Assembly (NCBI GenBank): GCA_043228905.1
Contig: JBHGNT010000010.1
Coordinates: 7,068,001 to 7,132,000 of the forward strand
Length of the DNA stretch: 64,000 nt
Origin: Azolla caroliniana
Lineage: Eukaryota; Polypodiophyta
Direction: 5' to 3'
Within the stretch, counting starts at the first letter, position 1; every line of letters starts with the position of its first letter. The notes under the pieces were generated by a model that was not told the DNA's origin, did not search any database, and saw only the letters and a list, made by a program, of their open reading frames with translations. The position numbers were made by a program, and so were the translations under genes. Shown here in pieces: positions 1 to 12,186 of this stretch.

Positions 1-2938
1 TAGAAGGATAGAAGGAAGTCAAATCTACGAAAACGCACCAGAACTATATGCCAACAGAAACGTTATCTATGATTTGGAAAGTTATCAGCCATTTTCATCA
101 TCATTACCCCATATTACTAATATTCAAAAGGCTATGTAAAAAGATCCTACGTGCAAGCTTCTGAAATCCTGGCAATACGAGGGCCAAGTTTGTAGATTAT
201 CATAAATAAGCTTCCAGATTGCCTCTTGTTCCCCTAGCCCTGGTTTCCATTCTAGTTTTAGGTTTTGCAGTTATTCAGCCACATTTTCTCCTTTCTGGAT
301 GTGTGCTACCAATGTGAATTTGGATGTTTTCAGTTTCAACAACAACCCTAGGGCCCTACACAATCTACTAACTTTGAGAAGACGAGGTGGAAGTTGAACC
401 CAGCTCTCTCATAAATACAGCTAGCATTTGTGTTCTTGAAGCTTTAGGAATTGCAATTATGGCAAAACCTTTGGTTGAGAATGCTCAGACACATACCTCA
501 TTTGCAAGAATTATTTGTAGTGTGGATAAGATTGAGCAGATTAACAGCACAATGATTTCCATGGTACCACAGCCTTCTTTCAGATTCTAAGTATACCTAA
601 CTTGCTATAAATTTCCTTAAAAAAATTTCTCATGTATCAAAGCCAGGGGTTTAACATACGAGGTTGTAGTTTCTCAATTCTAGATTTTCGATTCTAGCTT
701 TAGGTAATGCAAGTATATAGAAAACCTCTCTAGACTCTCCTATCATTATGTACATAATTGTTTTAAGCTTCCGCCCACTCAATGACAAGCATCAAAGTTA
801 TGCAAAACCTTGAAATGGCCTATTCCTGAAAAACATAAAAGTTCCTAAAATCAAGGGTATCAGTGAATCTACACTCTGCATGCAGCTTAACTAAGCGTTA
901 TTTCTTATTCAAACTTTGATGCTCGCAGTTTCCATGCCTAGACAACCCCCCACATAGGTTAGGCATTAAAATTGCATTGAGATATCTTTAAGAAGCTCTG
1001 GTACAGAGATCAATCCCCTAAAAGCATGACAGAAAGCTATCCTAATAAAACAAACCTTTGAGGCACCATGAAAGATGTGATTTGATAGGTAAACTTTAAC
1101 AGGTCGCCTTATGAGTTAGCGAATATGTTAGTGCTCATAGACTAGAAAAAACACATGACCATAGGTAAAAACTCGCCATATAGCCTTCAGAGTAAGATGA
1201 AAGTGCAAAAATAAATGCAAGCTAAAAAATCATAAACAAACTTTGAGAGTTAGCAGAGAATATTTAATAATTCACAAAAGTGGAATGATGTCTCATATAA
1301 ATAGCAACATAGATTTTAAGACCTTCACATAATGATGACAGATAGCAGATGTATACACATTACATGGGTTTTGAAACTTTCATGTAATGTTGATATATGA
1401 CAGATATCTCTATTATAGCAAATACAAGCAAGACAAGGCTGAAGGCACCGTGGTTGCTGGCTAGAGAAATGTGGATGCAAACTCTACAAAAGATAGAGAA
1501 TGTGCATCAAATTGGATATGATTTCAACGATCAGTTTGCAAGTCTAAAACATTCATTGACAAGTAAACTTGAGTTAATGTCAGACTTTGCTGGCATTTCC
1601 AAGGATACTATAGCTATAATTTGTGTTTTATTGCTTTGGATATCATAACTATGCTTTAGATTATAACCATCAATGCCATAAACAATATCTGGAGATAAAA
1701 ATCCATCGCAATGGCCTTGTTTTTAGAAATAAAAAAAATGGGATAGAAAGAGAGGGAGGAAGAAAGAGAATAAAGCATGGACAAGAATACTGTATTGCAA
1801 AAAGTAATATGTTTAATTATCAACTTCCTACAAATCGAGATAGAATTTATAATGCAGAATTAGTACCGATAGGATTGCCACTGGACATCTGATGTCCCAA
1901 ACAAAGACTTGTCTATAGCAATAGAAAAGGTTATCTTAGAGATCACCTAAACAAGAAGCAATAGCCTTCTTATTAATAGTCTTAGTATGCCTGGTCCTTT
2001 CTCCTATGTAAATCCTGATTTTGACTTCAGCGAAATCCTATAAGCTTCTTTGAAGGTACATGTTAAAAAATATATATTTTATAGGAAAAGACTTCAAATG
2101 AAAGAAATCTAATCCTAGATCTCAAAATCCTTAATGTTTAAACTGTATGGAAGGGTAATAAGGTCAAATATTTGAAGACATTAAGGATTAGACAACAAAC
2201 GAGGTAGATATGCACCGTAAATACTTCTATAGCAGATAATATCAGAAAAATTAATGCATAGAATAACAAACAAACGCCATGACGACCATGTCCAAGTGTA
2301 TTTCGTATGTATGTGCAGACAGACATGTGTGCGGGTGTGCTCTCTTGTAATCCCGTGATTGAGAGCAGATGCACACAATAACAAATAACTCATACAAGTC
2401 TTGTGTTGCAGAGAAATAGTTCGCCTCAAGTCACGTCCTTTCCTCTCAATTATATCCAAATCCGAAAACTCAATCGCACATACATTGTGCATCACATCAG
2501 GAAGTAGTGAACTTAGAATTGCCATGCACTATACAGAGAAACGCAACAGTGATCAATATATGCAATGCAACATTCAGAGAGAGAAATATGTATTTGTGGT
2601 AGGACAGACAAGCGTAAGAATAATCATTGGGACGAGATCTGTTCGAAAGTTCAATGCCTGTACATAGGCTGACATTGATGAATCTAAAGGATGGATACGC
2701 TCAGAAATATTAGAACTAACCTCAACGGCAGAGACTGAACTGTGAATGAATAAAAAGGATCATTATTCAGAGACACAGAAACATGACCTGAAAGATGCGG
2801 AGAGACTAGACGTGATTGAAACAAATGGAAGATGCAATTGTGATGAATCAAAGAGAATGATCGATGATGTTGCAACATCGTCAGAGAAAATAAAAATAGA
2901 ACGTATTGGGAACATGGATACAAGACAACGATGAATAC
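1..2938. other. Probable intron 2 of the ORP3-type gene (unresolved)
   Basis: This AT-rich stretch lies downstream (minus strand) of a clear splice donor at 2938-2937. I searched the minus strand for the next conserved ORP3 block and found none, so the third exon is probably beyond the left edge. The plus strand has weak coding-like runs: an open frame from 2 to 139, continuing after one stop to about 199, and short ORFs at 387-590 and 1397-1648. None resembles a family I recognise. They could be TE debris inside the intron or exons of an unknown plus-strand transcript. Confidence 0.4.
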
Positions 2939-3220
2939 CTCTTGCTTCCATCGGCCTCGTCTGGCTTCTTCTTCTGCATCTTCCTGTCCTCCTTCTGGAT
3001 TGATCACCTCCAAACCTTCATATCCAAGCAAGCTATATACATATATAGAATTAGCGAGAGAAGGAAAGATAGAATTCACATTAGCATATAAAACAAATCC
3101 AAGGGGAAAAAAGAAAACAAACCTATTGACAGACTTATGCATGGCATTTCCGAGGCTGGAGAAACTTGAAGTGATCGCGGCAAAGAATCCACTTCCACCG
3201 CCATTGCTACGACTACTCAT
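2939..3220 (-). CDS. ORP3: ORP3-type oxysterol-binding-protein-related protein, coding exons 1-2 (partial)
   Basis: Exon 1 runs 3220-3123 from the ATG. It encodes a Gly/Ser-rich N-terminus ending in a [15 protein letters not shown]-like stretch, then a GT donor at 3122-3121. Exon 2 runs 3032-2939 after an AG acceptor and encodes [15 protein letters not shown], an acidic stretch and GRWKQE, before a GT donor. The join is in frame (98 + 94 nt, 64 codons). The order (small Gly-rich start, [12 protein letters not shown], acidic run, GRWKQE) is characteristic of plant ORP3 proteins. In that family these are PH-less sterol or phosphoinositide carriers acting at the ER. The lipid-binding OSBP domain is not in the window, so function rests on family assignment. 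The ATG is chosen by homology and the upstream CT-rich leader. Confidence 0.85.
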
Positions 3221-3510
3221 AACTGGAGTCTGAGAATATAGAATTGCAGGGGATCAGAAAAGGATGAAGTGGTGATGATTGATGCAGATTATGATGAAGA
3301 TGGAGAAGACGATGAGGATGAGCAAGAGGGAAAAGAAGAAGAAGGAGGAGGAGGCAAAGAAAACAGAAAGTAAGGAAGGAACTGATGGAAACCCTAAAAA
3401 TCGAGAGGACAGAGACAAGTGGGGGAGAGAGAGCTATGGCGACACTGGCAGATCTGAGAGAGACACAAAAACACACGGGGAAAAAGAAGAAGAAGGAAAT
3501 TTAGAAAATT
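3221..3510 (-). promoter_or_regulatory. CT-rich 5' leader/core promoter region of the ORP3-type gene
   Basis: Read on the minus strand this is strongly pyrimidine-rich, with CTTCTTCTT and CTCTCTCT tracts, directly upstream of the ATG at 3220. Such Y-patch sequence is typical of plant core promoters and 5' UTRs. An AT-rich TATA-like stretch lies just beyond, about 3510-3540. The transcription start cannot be fixed from sequence alone. Confidence 0.5.
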
Positions 3511-3697
3511 AATAAAAGGAAATAAATAAATAGATAAATAAAGGCGAAATTAAATGATATGCGCGTAGAAAACGGCTTTGCCCATCTAAATAATTCTATT
3601 AATTAATTAATTATTAATTTATCGTGTGTCTTGTGTGGATAGAGAGAGAGAGAGTTTCTTCTTCTTCTTCTTTCCGACGATGATGATCCGGCGTGGC

Positions 3698-3740
3698 ACC
3701 GGCTACCGGAAACCGGAAACCGGCCACCGGCCACCGGCCA
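3698..3740. repeat. Short CCGG-rich tandem repeat
   Basis: This holds ACCGGAAACCGG and CCACCGG units repeated several times in about 40 bp, a GC-rich island in otherwise AT-rich flanking DNA. It is upstream of the ORP3-type gene; no role is inferred. Confidence 0.5.
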
Positions 3741-5390
3741 ATAACCACGTGTTATCATAGCCATAGGCAGTCACTAGCCATTACTACTCGTGTCACGATC
3801 ACACTTGCGCCTCTCTCGGCGCACAATCACAAATCATTATACATATTATTAGTCGCAATCTCCCGTATCACATCCGTAACATAATGTGATGCCAGGCATT
3901 CGAGTTAATTAGGAACCAATGGAAAGAAATTAACGTGATAGCCGATCACGATCCAATCCATTGTCATGTTAATCACGACAAGTCTTTAGGAGATTTTGGA
4001 ACCTAACTTCTATTACAAGCTAATCGTTGTTGAATTCACGTTACGTTTGGGCAAAACTCGATAATTAATTGAATCTACCTTACTCAAACGCAATGTCTCG
4101 ATGCACCCCTATGCCTACATTCCCCGTGCTTGAAGATAAGACTAAAAAGGAAAGCTAAAAACTTCGTGTGATTGATAGTTTGAAATTTGCTTGCAGAGCA
4201 AGTAACAAGTCTTTCTTCTAGGTATTTCACACATATTGGAGAGTTTTCTATACATAAAAAAGGTGAAATTTCAAAAGTGTTTTGCCATGAACTACACCGA
4301 AAGTGGGGAGTTTTTTAAACATTGTTTTGATCCTACGAGGTCCCACTTTGTTTGCTCAAACTCTGCCTTTTATTCGTATTCTCAATGGTTGTGATGCAAT
4401 ACCATGTGAGTTGCCAATTAGGTGGGTGTGTGTGGAGTGGAAGTACAATGGGAACGACATGGGATGATCGTACAAAAATATTTGTTTGCATAATGCCATT
4501 GTCTCGAAATGAAAACCACAAGCACCATACATGATCAATATTCTTCTAAGACCCTTGACACTAAGACTAGAAACTATTTTAGTATATGTTGTATTAAAGT
4601 AAAACAGTCGACACATCACCCTATGTCATTTAAACATGGCAATCAGGCTCTAAGTCTTAAATATTGATTATAAGAGTAATCAATGGCTAGTATCATGTCA
4701 ATAACTCTTGGATCTCGATTCGGCAAGATTTGCAAATGCTTAACTTGGTTCTAGATTTAACTGGCATTGACAACATTGCGCATTAATTGGACAACTTTAG
4801 AGAAACAACTCAACGTGAGTACTATTATCCATACATAATGCACCTATGGCATATGAAGATAAATTGTTTATCAAACCAGCTTACACATGATACATATAAA
4901 GGCATGAAGATTGACATATTTGGATTAAAAAAAATCATTATGAAATATTGGAGGGATAACCCATATAAGGGGTCATCATTCTTGTTGATTGTAAATGTAT
5001 GAATCTCCCATACATTTTGATTGTTAACCTAGGGGTTGTTAGGAAAGCCTTTGTTAGTGAAAAATACCTTTGATTAGCAAACAAAGGGATATATGTTGTG
5101 GAAGCTACTTCGATTACCTTTGATGGCATGAGACTCCAATGATATTGTGACTAGAACACAACTCAACACAAGGTTACTTTTTACTCAAGTATATATATGA
5201 ATAATTAAGATTTAATCGTTGATTAATACAAATGGATAAACAATTGCATACTATGCAATAGGGTAATGATGTACCCAATAATATATCAACTCTTTAGGCT
5301 TAATATACATATTATTTAGATAAAGGCTCTCACCGCCTAAGGCAACATGCAATCATTACTTGCCCTTCAAAAAATAAATTGTTGTCCTCA
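3741..5390. other. Intergenic, no supported feature
   Basis: AT-rich sequence with only short ORFs lacking recognisable motifs or supporting splice structure. I see no RNA gene, LTR or conserved protein here. Confidence 0.4.
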
Positions 5391-6332
5391 AGTGATTCAC
5401 ACACAAACCATCGTCAATTGTAGGCCATTGATTAATGATCCCAAAATTCATATGTTGTGATTTACTACAAGGGCTTGGATGCACTCTATCTTCGTTACTA
5501 ACTCCACCTCTAGTTGATAGGCAACCATATCAATTGCATTGGCTCTATCTTCAATGGTAGTGGCTATGGCATCAAGATTTTAGTATGTAGCCATGATTTA
5601 GGCTTGCTAGTCATGACCATTCTCTACAGATATTTCTCCATGATCTTGAGATGGTTGTCGTGCATTCTTCAACTAGTAACATGTGCTCCTCTACTTCTTG
5701 TTCCCATAAAAATGTGGGGCTTCTTTTCTACAATGCTCAGGCAATCAAGATGTGCATTAAGCCTTGATTAAGTGGCTCGTGCATGTACATGATATATCCC
5801 TTGGCCACTTTTTTTTTCTGAATGTGGCAATGTACAAAGATGATTATTTCTTAAATTTTGTAGAGCATTTGAGAGTTACCTCTCCAACAATGAGTTGAAT
5901 TCTTGAGGTTTTAATTTGCATGATGGTAGCTTAACTTGGTCCATCAAGTCCACAGGTCCTAGGGCCATGTTAGGGTATAGAGTGTTGCCATTGATGGTAG
6001 TGATTTGGTCGACTATTGTATGAGGTTGGTCGACTTATGTAGAATATGTATAAGGATTTTGTTAGTAGGAACAAGCAAACATTAAACAAGTAAGAGAGAA
6101 AGTGTACTATTTAATCACAAGATGAAGATAGAGTGGGAGAAACAGATAGTTACACAGGAGACAAAGAGAGAAATACAATTTCATTCAAATCTTGCTTAAC
6201 AATGTTACAAGGCTTAGTTCCTCTTATTTATACATAAGGTAACTAAGCCCTAACTCCAAGGGGAGTGTTTAGCTGCATATTCTGGGTACCAAATGTCAGT
6301 TGCATATTCTTGGTTCCTCGAAGGTATCAAAA
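5391..6332 (-). other. Degraded retroelement-like sequence with a TATA motif
   Basis: On the minus strand a TATGTATAAATAAG motif (about 6225-6238) sits between direct-repeat-like stretches, as in the promoter part of the LTRs elsewhere in this window. Further along the minus strand (about 5970 downward) a short open frame looks gag-leader-like but soon hits stops. No LTR ends, primer-binding site or target duplication could be fixed, so this is only a suggestion of an old element into or beside which A landed. Confidence 0.2.
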
Positions 6333-6619
6333 TGTTGAGAATCAAACTCAACTTCCCTAGTGTGGGAACACACATTAGTATACTCAAGTGTGTGAACACC
6401 ACACTTCCTAGTATAGTAACTAGTGTGTCATAGAACATTAACTTCTATTACACATATTTAGTAGGTACTTGAGTCTCCACCTCCTCTTCAAGTGGTGGTT
6501 GTAGTGAGGGAACATAGAGAGAGGGTGACCACATAAGCACCCTCTCCTCCTCTTTGTAATAGTTGGTTCACTCTTGATCCTTGTTAATACAGTTTTCTTG
6601 TTTTCTGTATACATCATGT

Positions 6620-6711
<92 letters not shown>

Positions 6712-6746
6712 CTTCTATTGCACAGAATCACTCCCAATTCTTTACA
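6333..6746 (+). repeat. Element A 5' LTR with (CA)n tract
   Basis: It starts TGTTGAGAATCAAACTCAAC and ends CTTTACA. It is followed at 6747 by TGGTATTAGAG, a variant of the plant copia primer-binding site complementary to initiator methionine tRNA. A perfect CA microsatellite of about 81 bp (6629-6709) lies near the LTR end and creates long His-Thr or Cys-Val ORFs that are not genes. Confidence 0.85.
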
Positions 6747-6881
6747 TGGTATTAGAGAGATTGGTAGTTTGATCCAAGTCCATCTACGTGTGTTGTGCCA
6801 AAGTCCACGTTCACGAAGAACCGGCATATCACTGTAGCAGCAACATGCACAATTCGCATCACAGAGAAGAAGAAGTTCAAC

Positions 6882-8725
6882 ATGAATACTCAGATGGGAA
6901 GCGCTCTTCCTATCGAGAAACTCGACAAAAACAACTTCGCATCTTGGGAGTACAAGATGCACCCACACCTTGTTGGTCAAGGCTATTGGAGCTATGTTGA
7001 TGGAGCTCAAGAAAATCAACCCAGCCCAACACATGCCAATTGCCCAGCTTGGGAGCAAGTGGCGAGTCGTGTGATGTATTGTCTTGCATCACGCGTTCAT
7101 GATCACATGCTCGACTACATTAGAGAGGCCAGAATGCCAAAGGAGGCATGGGGGAACCTCAAAAAGATATTTGCAGCCAACATAACCACACCAAAACTTC
7201 AACTTCGCCAAGAGTTGAACAATATACAACAGAGGGATAGGTCGATTAACATCTACACCTTGAAGATCAAGGAGCTATGCGACTCCCTTGAGTCGATCAA
7301 TGTCAACATTGAAGACGATGAAATGGTGCAGATATGCCTCGGAGGCCTAGCACCTCGGTTTGATGCCATATGGTCGGCAGTCCTTGCGAGGGAGAATCCT
7401 CCCTCCTTCTTTGACCTCTAGTCAATGCTACTGGTCAAAGAAAATCACGTCCAAACAAGAAGCAAAAAATCATATGGACAAATGCTCTACACAAATTCGG
7501 ATGGAGGGAGAGGGCAAGGTCGTGGAAGAAGAGGCCGATTCGGCCAAGGCTATCACAACCAAGAACAACCCTGCGGACAAAACTTCTACTACCTGCTAGA
7601 CGTTGCAAACACGTGAGGTGGAACGTCTGGAAGAAGGGGGAGCAATAATGCTGGACCTAGTTGTAAAAAAAACTCCACCTAGTGCAGATATTGTGGCAAA
7701 TTTGGTCACTACGAGGCAAAGTGTCGAAGGAAGAAGAGTGAGTCGGCCTCCACAAGCTGACAACTCACCAACTACGCTTCAAACTTTGACTACGATGAGT
7801 GTGGCATAATGTTTGTAATGAGGCATAGAGCGAACTCAATGATGGCCTCAAACCTGACCAACACCTCCAATTCAGAAGATGGATGCTTTGTCGACTCGGG
7901 TGCATCCAATCACATGACGTCTCACAAAGATTGGTTTCGAGAGCTATGAAAGCCCGAATGACCCAACTATGTGGAAACTAGGGATGACACAATTCACCCC
8001 ATTCAGCATGTGGGTAATTCCCATTTGGCGAAGAGGGCAACCAAACCTACATCAAGAATGTCTTGCATGTTCTGACAATAATGAAGAATCTGGTCTCTAT
8101 CGACTAGATGGTGGAACAGGGCATGCAAGTTCAATTCAACGATGGAGGATGCTTCGTAGAAAAGGAAGGCCGATTTATTGTTCGTGGTCAAAGAGAAGGT
8201 CAGATGTTCATCCTCGATTCTCATGAGATGAAATCGACAATGTTTTCCAAGCGTCATAGAGCTGTGGCACAAAAGGATCGACTACATCAATCTCTAGAAG
8301 CTCAAAGGAATGTGGTCGAAAAGAGTCGTCATTAGATTCCCGACCTTTACCAAGAAGGAGATTGTAGGCGTGTGCGAAGCCTATCAATTCGGGAAACAAC
8401 ACCGACAACCATTCCCAAAGGAGAGGAATGTGAGTAAAGGAAACTTAGATGTGATACATTCAGATGTGTGGGGACCAGCCTAGACGACAACATTCGGTGG
8501 TTGCTGGTATTATGTGATGTTCGTCGACTACTTCTCCAAGTGCACCTGGATATTCCCTATGCGACAGAAGAGTGAAGTGTTTTCACACTTCCAGAAATTC
8601 AAAAACGAAGTTGAAAAGGCAACCGGTCAGCACGTCTGATGCCTTCAATCGGACGACAACAAAGAGTACTTGTTCGATGCCTTCACAACATACCTTTAAT
8701 AAGAAGGAATCCAATGGGAGTTTAC
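6882..8725 (+). pseudogene. Element A gag-protease-integrase (5' part), broken
   Basis: Gag begins at the ATG at 6882 (MNTQMGSALPIEK) and runs open to 7421, with the copia gag core including KLQLRQELNN. A zinc knuckle of the CRYCGKFGHYEAKC type follows about 7680-7730. The protease motif DSGASNHMT lies near 7894 and the integrase start (VIHSDVWGP) near 8450. Stops and frameshifts are frequent after 7421. The frame stops being copia at 8725, where element B enters the integrase, and the matching continuation starts at 39595. Confidence 0.85.
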
Positions 8726-8871
8726 TGTGAGGAATCGCACTCGGCCACAACCGAGATCCAGACTCAAATAGGAAGAAACAGAACAAAAAGTAGAGATTGA
8801 TACACTTACATAGGAATGAGACGACACAATATGTTAACATGGAAAACCTCGAGAGGCAAAACCACGAAAGT
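8726..8871 (-). repeat. Element B 3' LTR, distal piece
   Basis: This matches 39030 onward in the 5' LTR (TGTGAGGAATYGC start on the plus strand) until it stops at 8871, where C's LTR begins. The LTR continues at 25615. Confidence 0.85.
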
Positions 8872-9398
8872 GTTGGGAAATCGGTCTCTCCGGATGGGAT
8901 CCGGTGATGAATAAAGAGGACTCGGTAAGAACCGGAAGAGAAGACAGATTTGTAAATATGTCTTGAATAAACCATTGAGGCTATATTTGTAAATAGCCCT
9001 AAGTTCATATAACTATAAATATGACTTAGGGCAATTATTTTAGTGTGAGCGATTGTGAGTGTGTTGTCATATTGCTGCAACTGTTGTACAGAGAAATATA
9101 GAGAGTGAGAGAGAGCGTGAGAGTAACTACGAGCACTCTTTGTTGTAACTGCCGCCTAGCGAAGATAGTGAGCACGAGGTCGTTGCCTCTGTGTCTCCAC
9201 TTGTGTATTTCCTCTCTTCATAGTGATAGTTCGGAGTCTGTGGACTCCCGTGGTTTTTCCCTATTAGGGTTTTCCACGTAAACATCCTGTGTCATTTTTC
9301 TTGTGTACTCTCCACTTCCCATATCTGTGTTTGATTTCCTTTGAGAAGTGATTTACTACTCGGTTTTGGGTGAGCGATATTCCGCGCATTTCTCGACA
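8872..9398 (+). repeat. Element C 5' LTR
   Basis: 527 bp, TG...CA. It carries a promoter-like ACTATAAATATG box and is followed at 9399 by the primer-binding-site-like AACTCGTATTAGAGC. It differs from the 3' copy by several substitutions and by indels, including about 43 bp present only in the 3' copy. Confidence 0.88.
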
Positions 9399-9427
9399 AA
9401 CTCGTATTAGAGCAAACAACACAGGAA

Positions 9428-9815
9428 ATGGAAGAATTGTTCGACGGCATCTTCAAGCTCACTGGCTCCAACTGCTCAGTGTGGAAGTCGAAGATGAGGG
9501 ATATGCTAGTGGTCAAAGATCTTTGGTTGCCGGTTCAGTTCGGGGACAAGAGACCGGACAAGATTGATGCCATAGTGTGGGAGGTGATGCACATGAAGAC
9601 GAGGACATACATCCGGTGCCTCATCGACACGAGCCTGTACAACAACTTCAACGAAGAGATCAAGGGTCATGAACTCTAGGAGAAGATCGACATTATGTTC
9701 CAAAACAAAAATGTTGTTAATCGGGTTTTCGGAACCTAGTGAGGCTCCGGTACCAAGATGGCTCCAGTATGGCGGAGCACATGAATGCTTTCCAGGGACT
9801 GATCCACCAGGAAAC
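9428..9815 (+). pseudogene. Element C gag, N-terminal part
   Basis: It starts at the ATG at 9428 (MEELFDGIFKLTGSNCSVW), with the copia gag N-terminal tryptophan core and DTSLYNNFNEE. Stops appear at about 9679 and after. The frame is cut at 9815 by element F; after the GAAAC duplication gag resumes at 21343. Confidence 0.85.
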
Positions 9816-10128
9816 TGTTGGGAACAAGGCCGTGTCGATGTGTAGGATCAAACACCATTCGATTAGGGTTGAATACCTGCGTATGACAGTTTCTGAGGTC
9901 GTGCACAGAGATGGAGAGAAAGAGAGAGAGAGAGAGACACAGAGGCACAAAAGACTCTTTATTCATAAGAAAATAATACAACACCCAACCTTACAAAGAG
10001 GTTACTAGGTCACTTTATATAGTGACCGACTTAGGGCAACTACCCTTTACGCTAATTACACAAATGGCCCAAACTAGAGCTATACAAGGGATAGTGTGAA
10101 TACGTCCATTATACACTTGTATTCGACA
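9816..10128 (-). repeat. Element F 3' LTR
   Basis: 313 bp. It contains the near-palindromic GGTCACTATATAAAGTGACC promoter box (minus strand) and an AG/CT-rich tract. The polypurine tract lies at about 10129-10141 on the minus strand. Confidence 0.93.
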
Positions 10129-10321
10129 CTCCCCCGTAATGGGCGTATACATGGGTTATCTAAGATTACAGGTATGAACCTAGGTTCTCGGACATATCAG
10201 TTTTGTTCGAGTCGGCAGGGTCCGAAGGCAGAAGACCGGACTGGTCGGGTCGGAAGAGTTGAAGCCGATCATTAAGGAACTGATGTCGGTTGTCGGAAAC
10301 CATCCTGCGCTGTGTCCGGCT

Positions 10322-11219
10322 CTAACCGGACTGGTTTGTCGTTACGCCCATCTGATGCCGAAGGGACCGAAAGCGGTATGCCGAAAGACACTTGGTCATT
10401 CCATCTGCGACATTGTCGGTTGTGGATATTTTCTCTAGACCGATTTTCCCTGAAATGACGCAGTCCCGAACGAAGTGATATCGAACGTCGATATGTTTGG
10501 AGGCGTTGTGGTGAACCGGATTTCTCGACAAGGCAACAACACCTTGACTGTCGCTGTAGACAACTGGAGCCGAGTCATGGTCGACTTGCCGAAACATGTG
10601 CGCCAGCCGGCCGAGCCACAAAGCTTCTTTTGCAGCGTCGGACGCAGCTACATATTCTGCTTCAGTCGTTGAGGTCGCTGTGCACTCCTGAAGTTTCGAC
10701 TTCCACGAAATTGCTCCATTGCCGAATTTGAAGCAGTATCCAGTTGTTGATTTCCGACTGTCTATATAGCCGGCGAAGTCCGAGTCGGTGTAACCGACTA
10801 CGCCTGAGGTTGAGTTCGGACCGAAAAGAATGCCGTGATCTTTTGTGCCAGCCAGATATTTGAACACATGCTTGACTGCGTTCCAATGCGATTGGCCAGG
10901 ATTGTGCATAAATCTGCTAACGACTCCTACGGCATGAGAAATATCAGGCCGTGTCGCGACCATCAGGTACATAAGGGAGCCGACTGCCGGTGCATACGGT
11001 ACCGACTTCATATCTTCCCCCTCCGGACCGGATGTCGGGCAGTCTCGCTGAGAGAGCCGAAGATTCATGGGGAGCGGGGTTGAAGCAGATTTGGCTGATT
11101 TCATGTTGAAGCGTTCCAAGACACGTCCGATATAGTCGGTTTGAGACAAAAAAAGATGTCGTTTATCGCGATGCCGACTAATCTTCATGCCAAGTATGTG
11201 TCGTGCCGGACCGAGGTCC
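10322..11219 (-). pseudogene. Element F reverse transcriptase C-terminus and RNase H
   Basis: The frame is open from the GGTCC junction to the stop at 10322. It shows the end of reverse transcriptase (SLMYLMVATRPDISHAVGVV) and RNase H motifs (YTDSDFAG, STTEAEYVA, SDSQG, HIDVRYHFVRD, TDNVADGMTK). It is the continuation of 20357-17216 after removing G. The domain itself looks intact, but the polyprotein is split by G and has one stop upstream. Confidence 0.93.
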
Positions 11220-11503
11220 TGTCGAATACAAGTGTATAATGGACGTATTCACACTATCCCTTTGGGCCATTTGTGTAATTAGCATAAATGGTAGTTGCCC
11301 TAAGTCGGTCACTATATATAGTGACCTTGTAACCCTTTTGTAAGGTTGGATGTTGTATTATTGTTTCTATTGAATAGAAAGTCGTTTTGTGCCTCTCTCT
11401 CTCTCTCTCTCTGTGCACTATCTCAGAAACTGTCATACGCAGGTATTCAACCCTAATCGAATGCTTCTTGATCTTCCGCATCGACACGGCCTTGTCCCCA
11501 ACA
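11220..11503 (+). repeat. Element G 5' LTR
   Basis: 284 bp, TGTCGAATACAAGTG...CCCCAACA, followed by the primer-binding site TCTGGTATCAGAGC at 11504. A perfect 20 bp palindrome containing the TATA box lies at 11307-11326, and a CT tract at about 11395-11412. Confidence 0.95.
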
Positions 11504-12186
11504 TCTGGTATCAGAGCTTGCACAGTATTCGGTTCCTCAACCTGCTGTCGGCCGTCGTCTCAGCCTGCACAGCATTCGGTTTCCTGCGTCATTCGAAGAA
11601 GAGAGAAGAAGAAAAACGAGGCTCGCATCTCATCGCGTTAGATCATCTTCGCTTGGAGTAAACCAGCAGGTTGTACTCTGTTCCTTGTGATCGTAACCGC
11701 TCGAGGTGAAATCCCCTTGTGCAACATTGACACGATCGTGCTCCACTCGGTTAAACGGCATCCGAAGAGGTCATCAAACGCCGCTCGTTGTAACCACTCG
11801 GTGCAGATCGGTCTCAAGACAACAACCCAAATTCGTGCTTCATCTGGCTGATCGACATTTGGGAGGATCAGTTGGATCCGTCTCTCTCGTTGCTGCAGTC
11901 AACCGAAGCAGAATCGGTCCAGATAATCGGTTTCAATAATCGGTATTCGGCATATATATCCGAAGCGAACCGGGCTCACTCCGACTCGGCAACATTCGGG
12001 AAGACCAGTCGGTTCTGTCCCTCAAGTTACCGGAGTCAATTCGAGCAAGTTCAACAATACATATATTCGAAGCCGAACCGACTCGGGTTCAAATCCGACT
12101 AGAACGATATCGGGTGAGCCAACCGGCTGCACTCCAACAAGGTTCGTAGTCAACTCCGAACCGAGCTTCGTCAACCGAAACCAAAT

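Noticed and set aside
2138-2667. Short ORFs in the presumed ORP3 intron
   Set aside because: No motif, no splice-consistent arrangement, and overlapping frames on both strands.
2684-3220. 178-codon single ORF over the ORP3-type exons
   Set aside because: It reads through introns. The conserved protein needs splicing at 3122 and 3033, and the intron-encoded parts have no similarity.
6574-6837. Thr/His-repeat plus-strand ORFs
   Set aside because: Pure translation of the CA dinucleotide repeat within the LTR.
6438-7058. 206-codon minus-strand ORF with long Cys-Val run
   Set aside because: It is the antisense reading of the (CA)n microsatellite in element A's LTR plus gag. No conserved domain.
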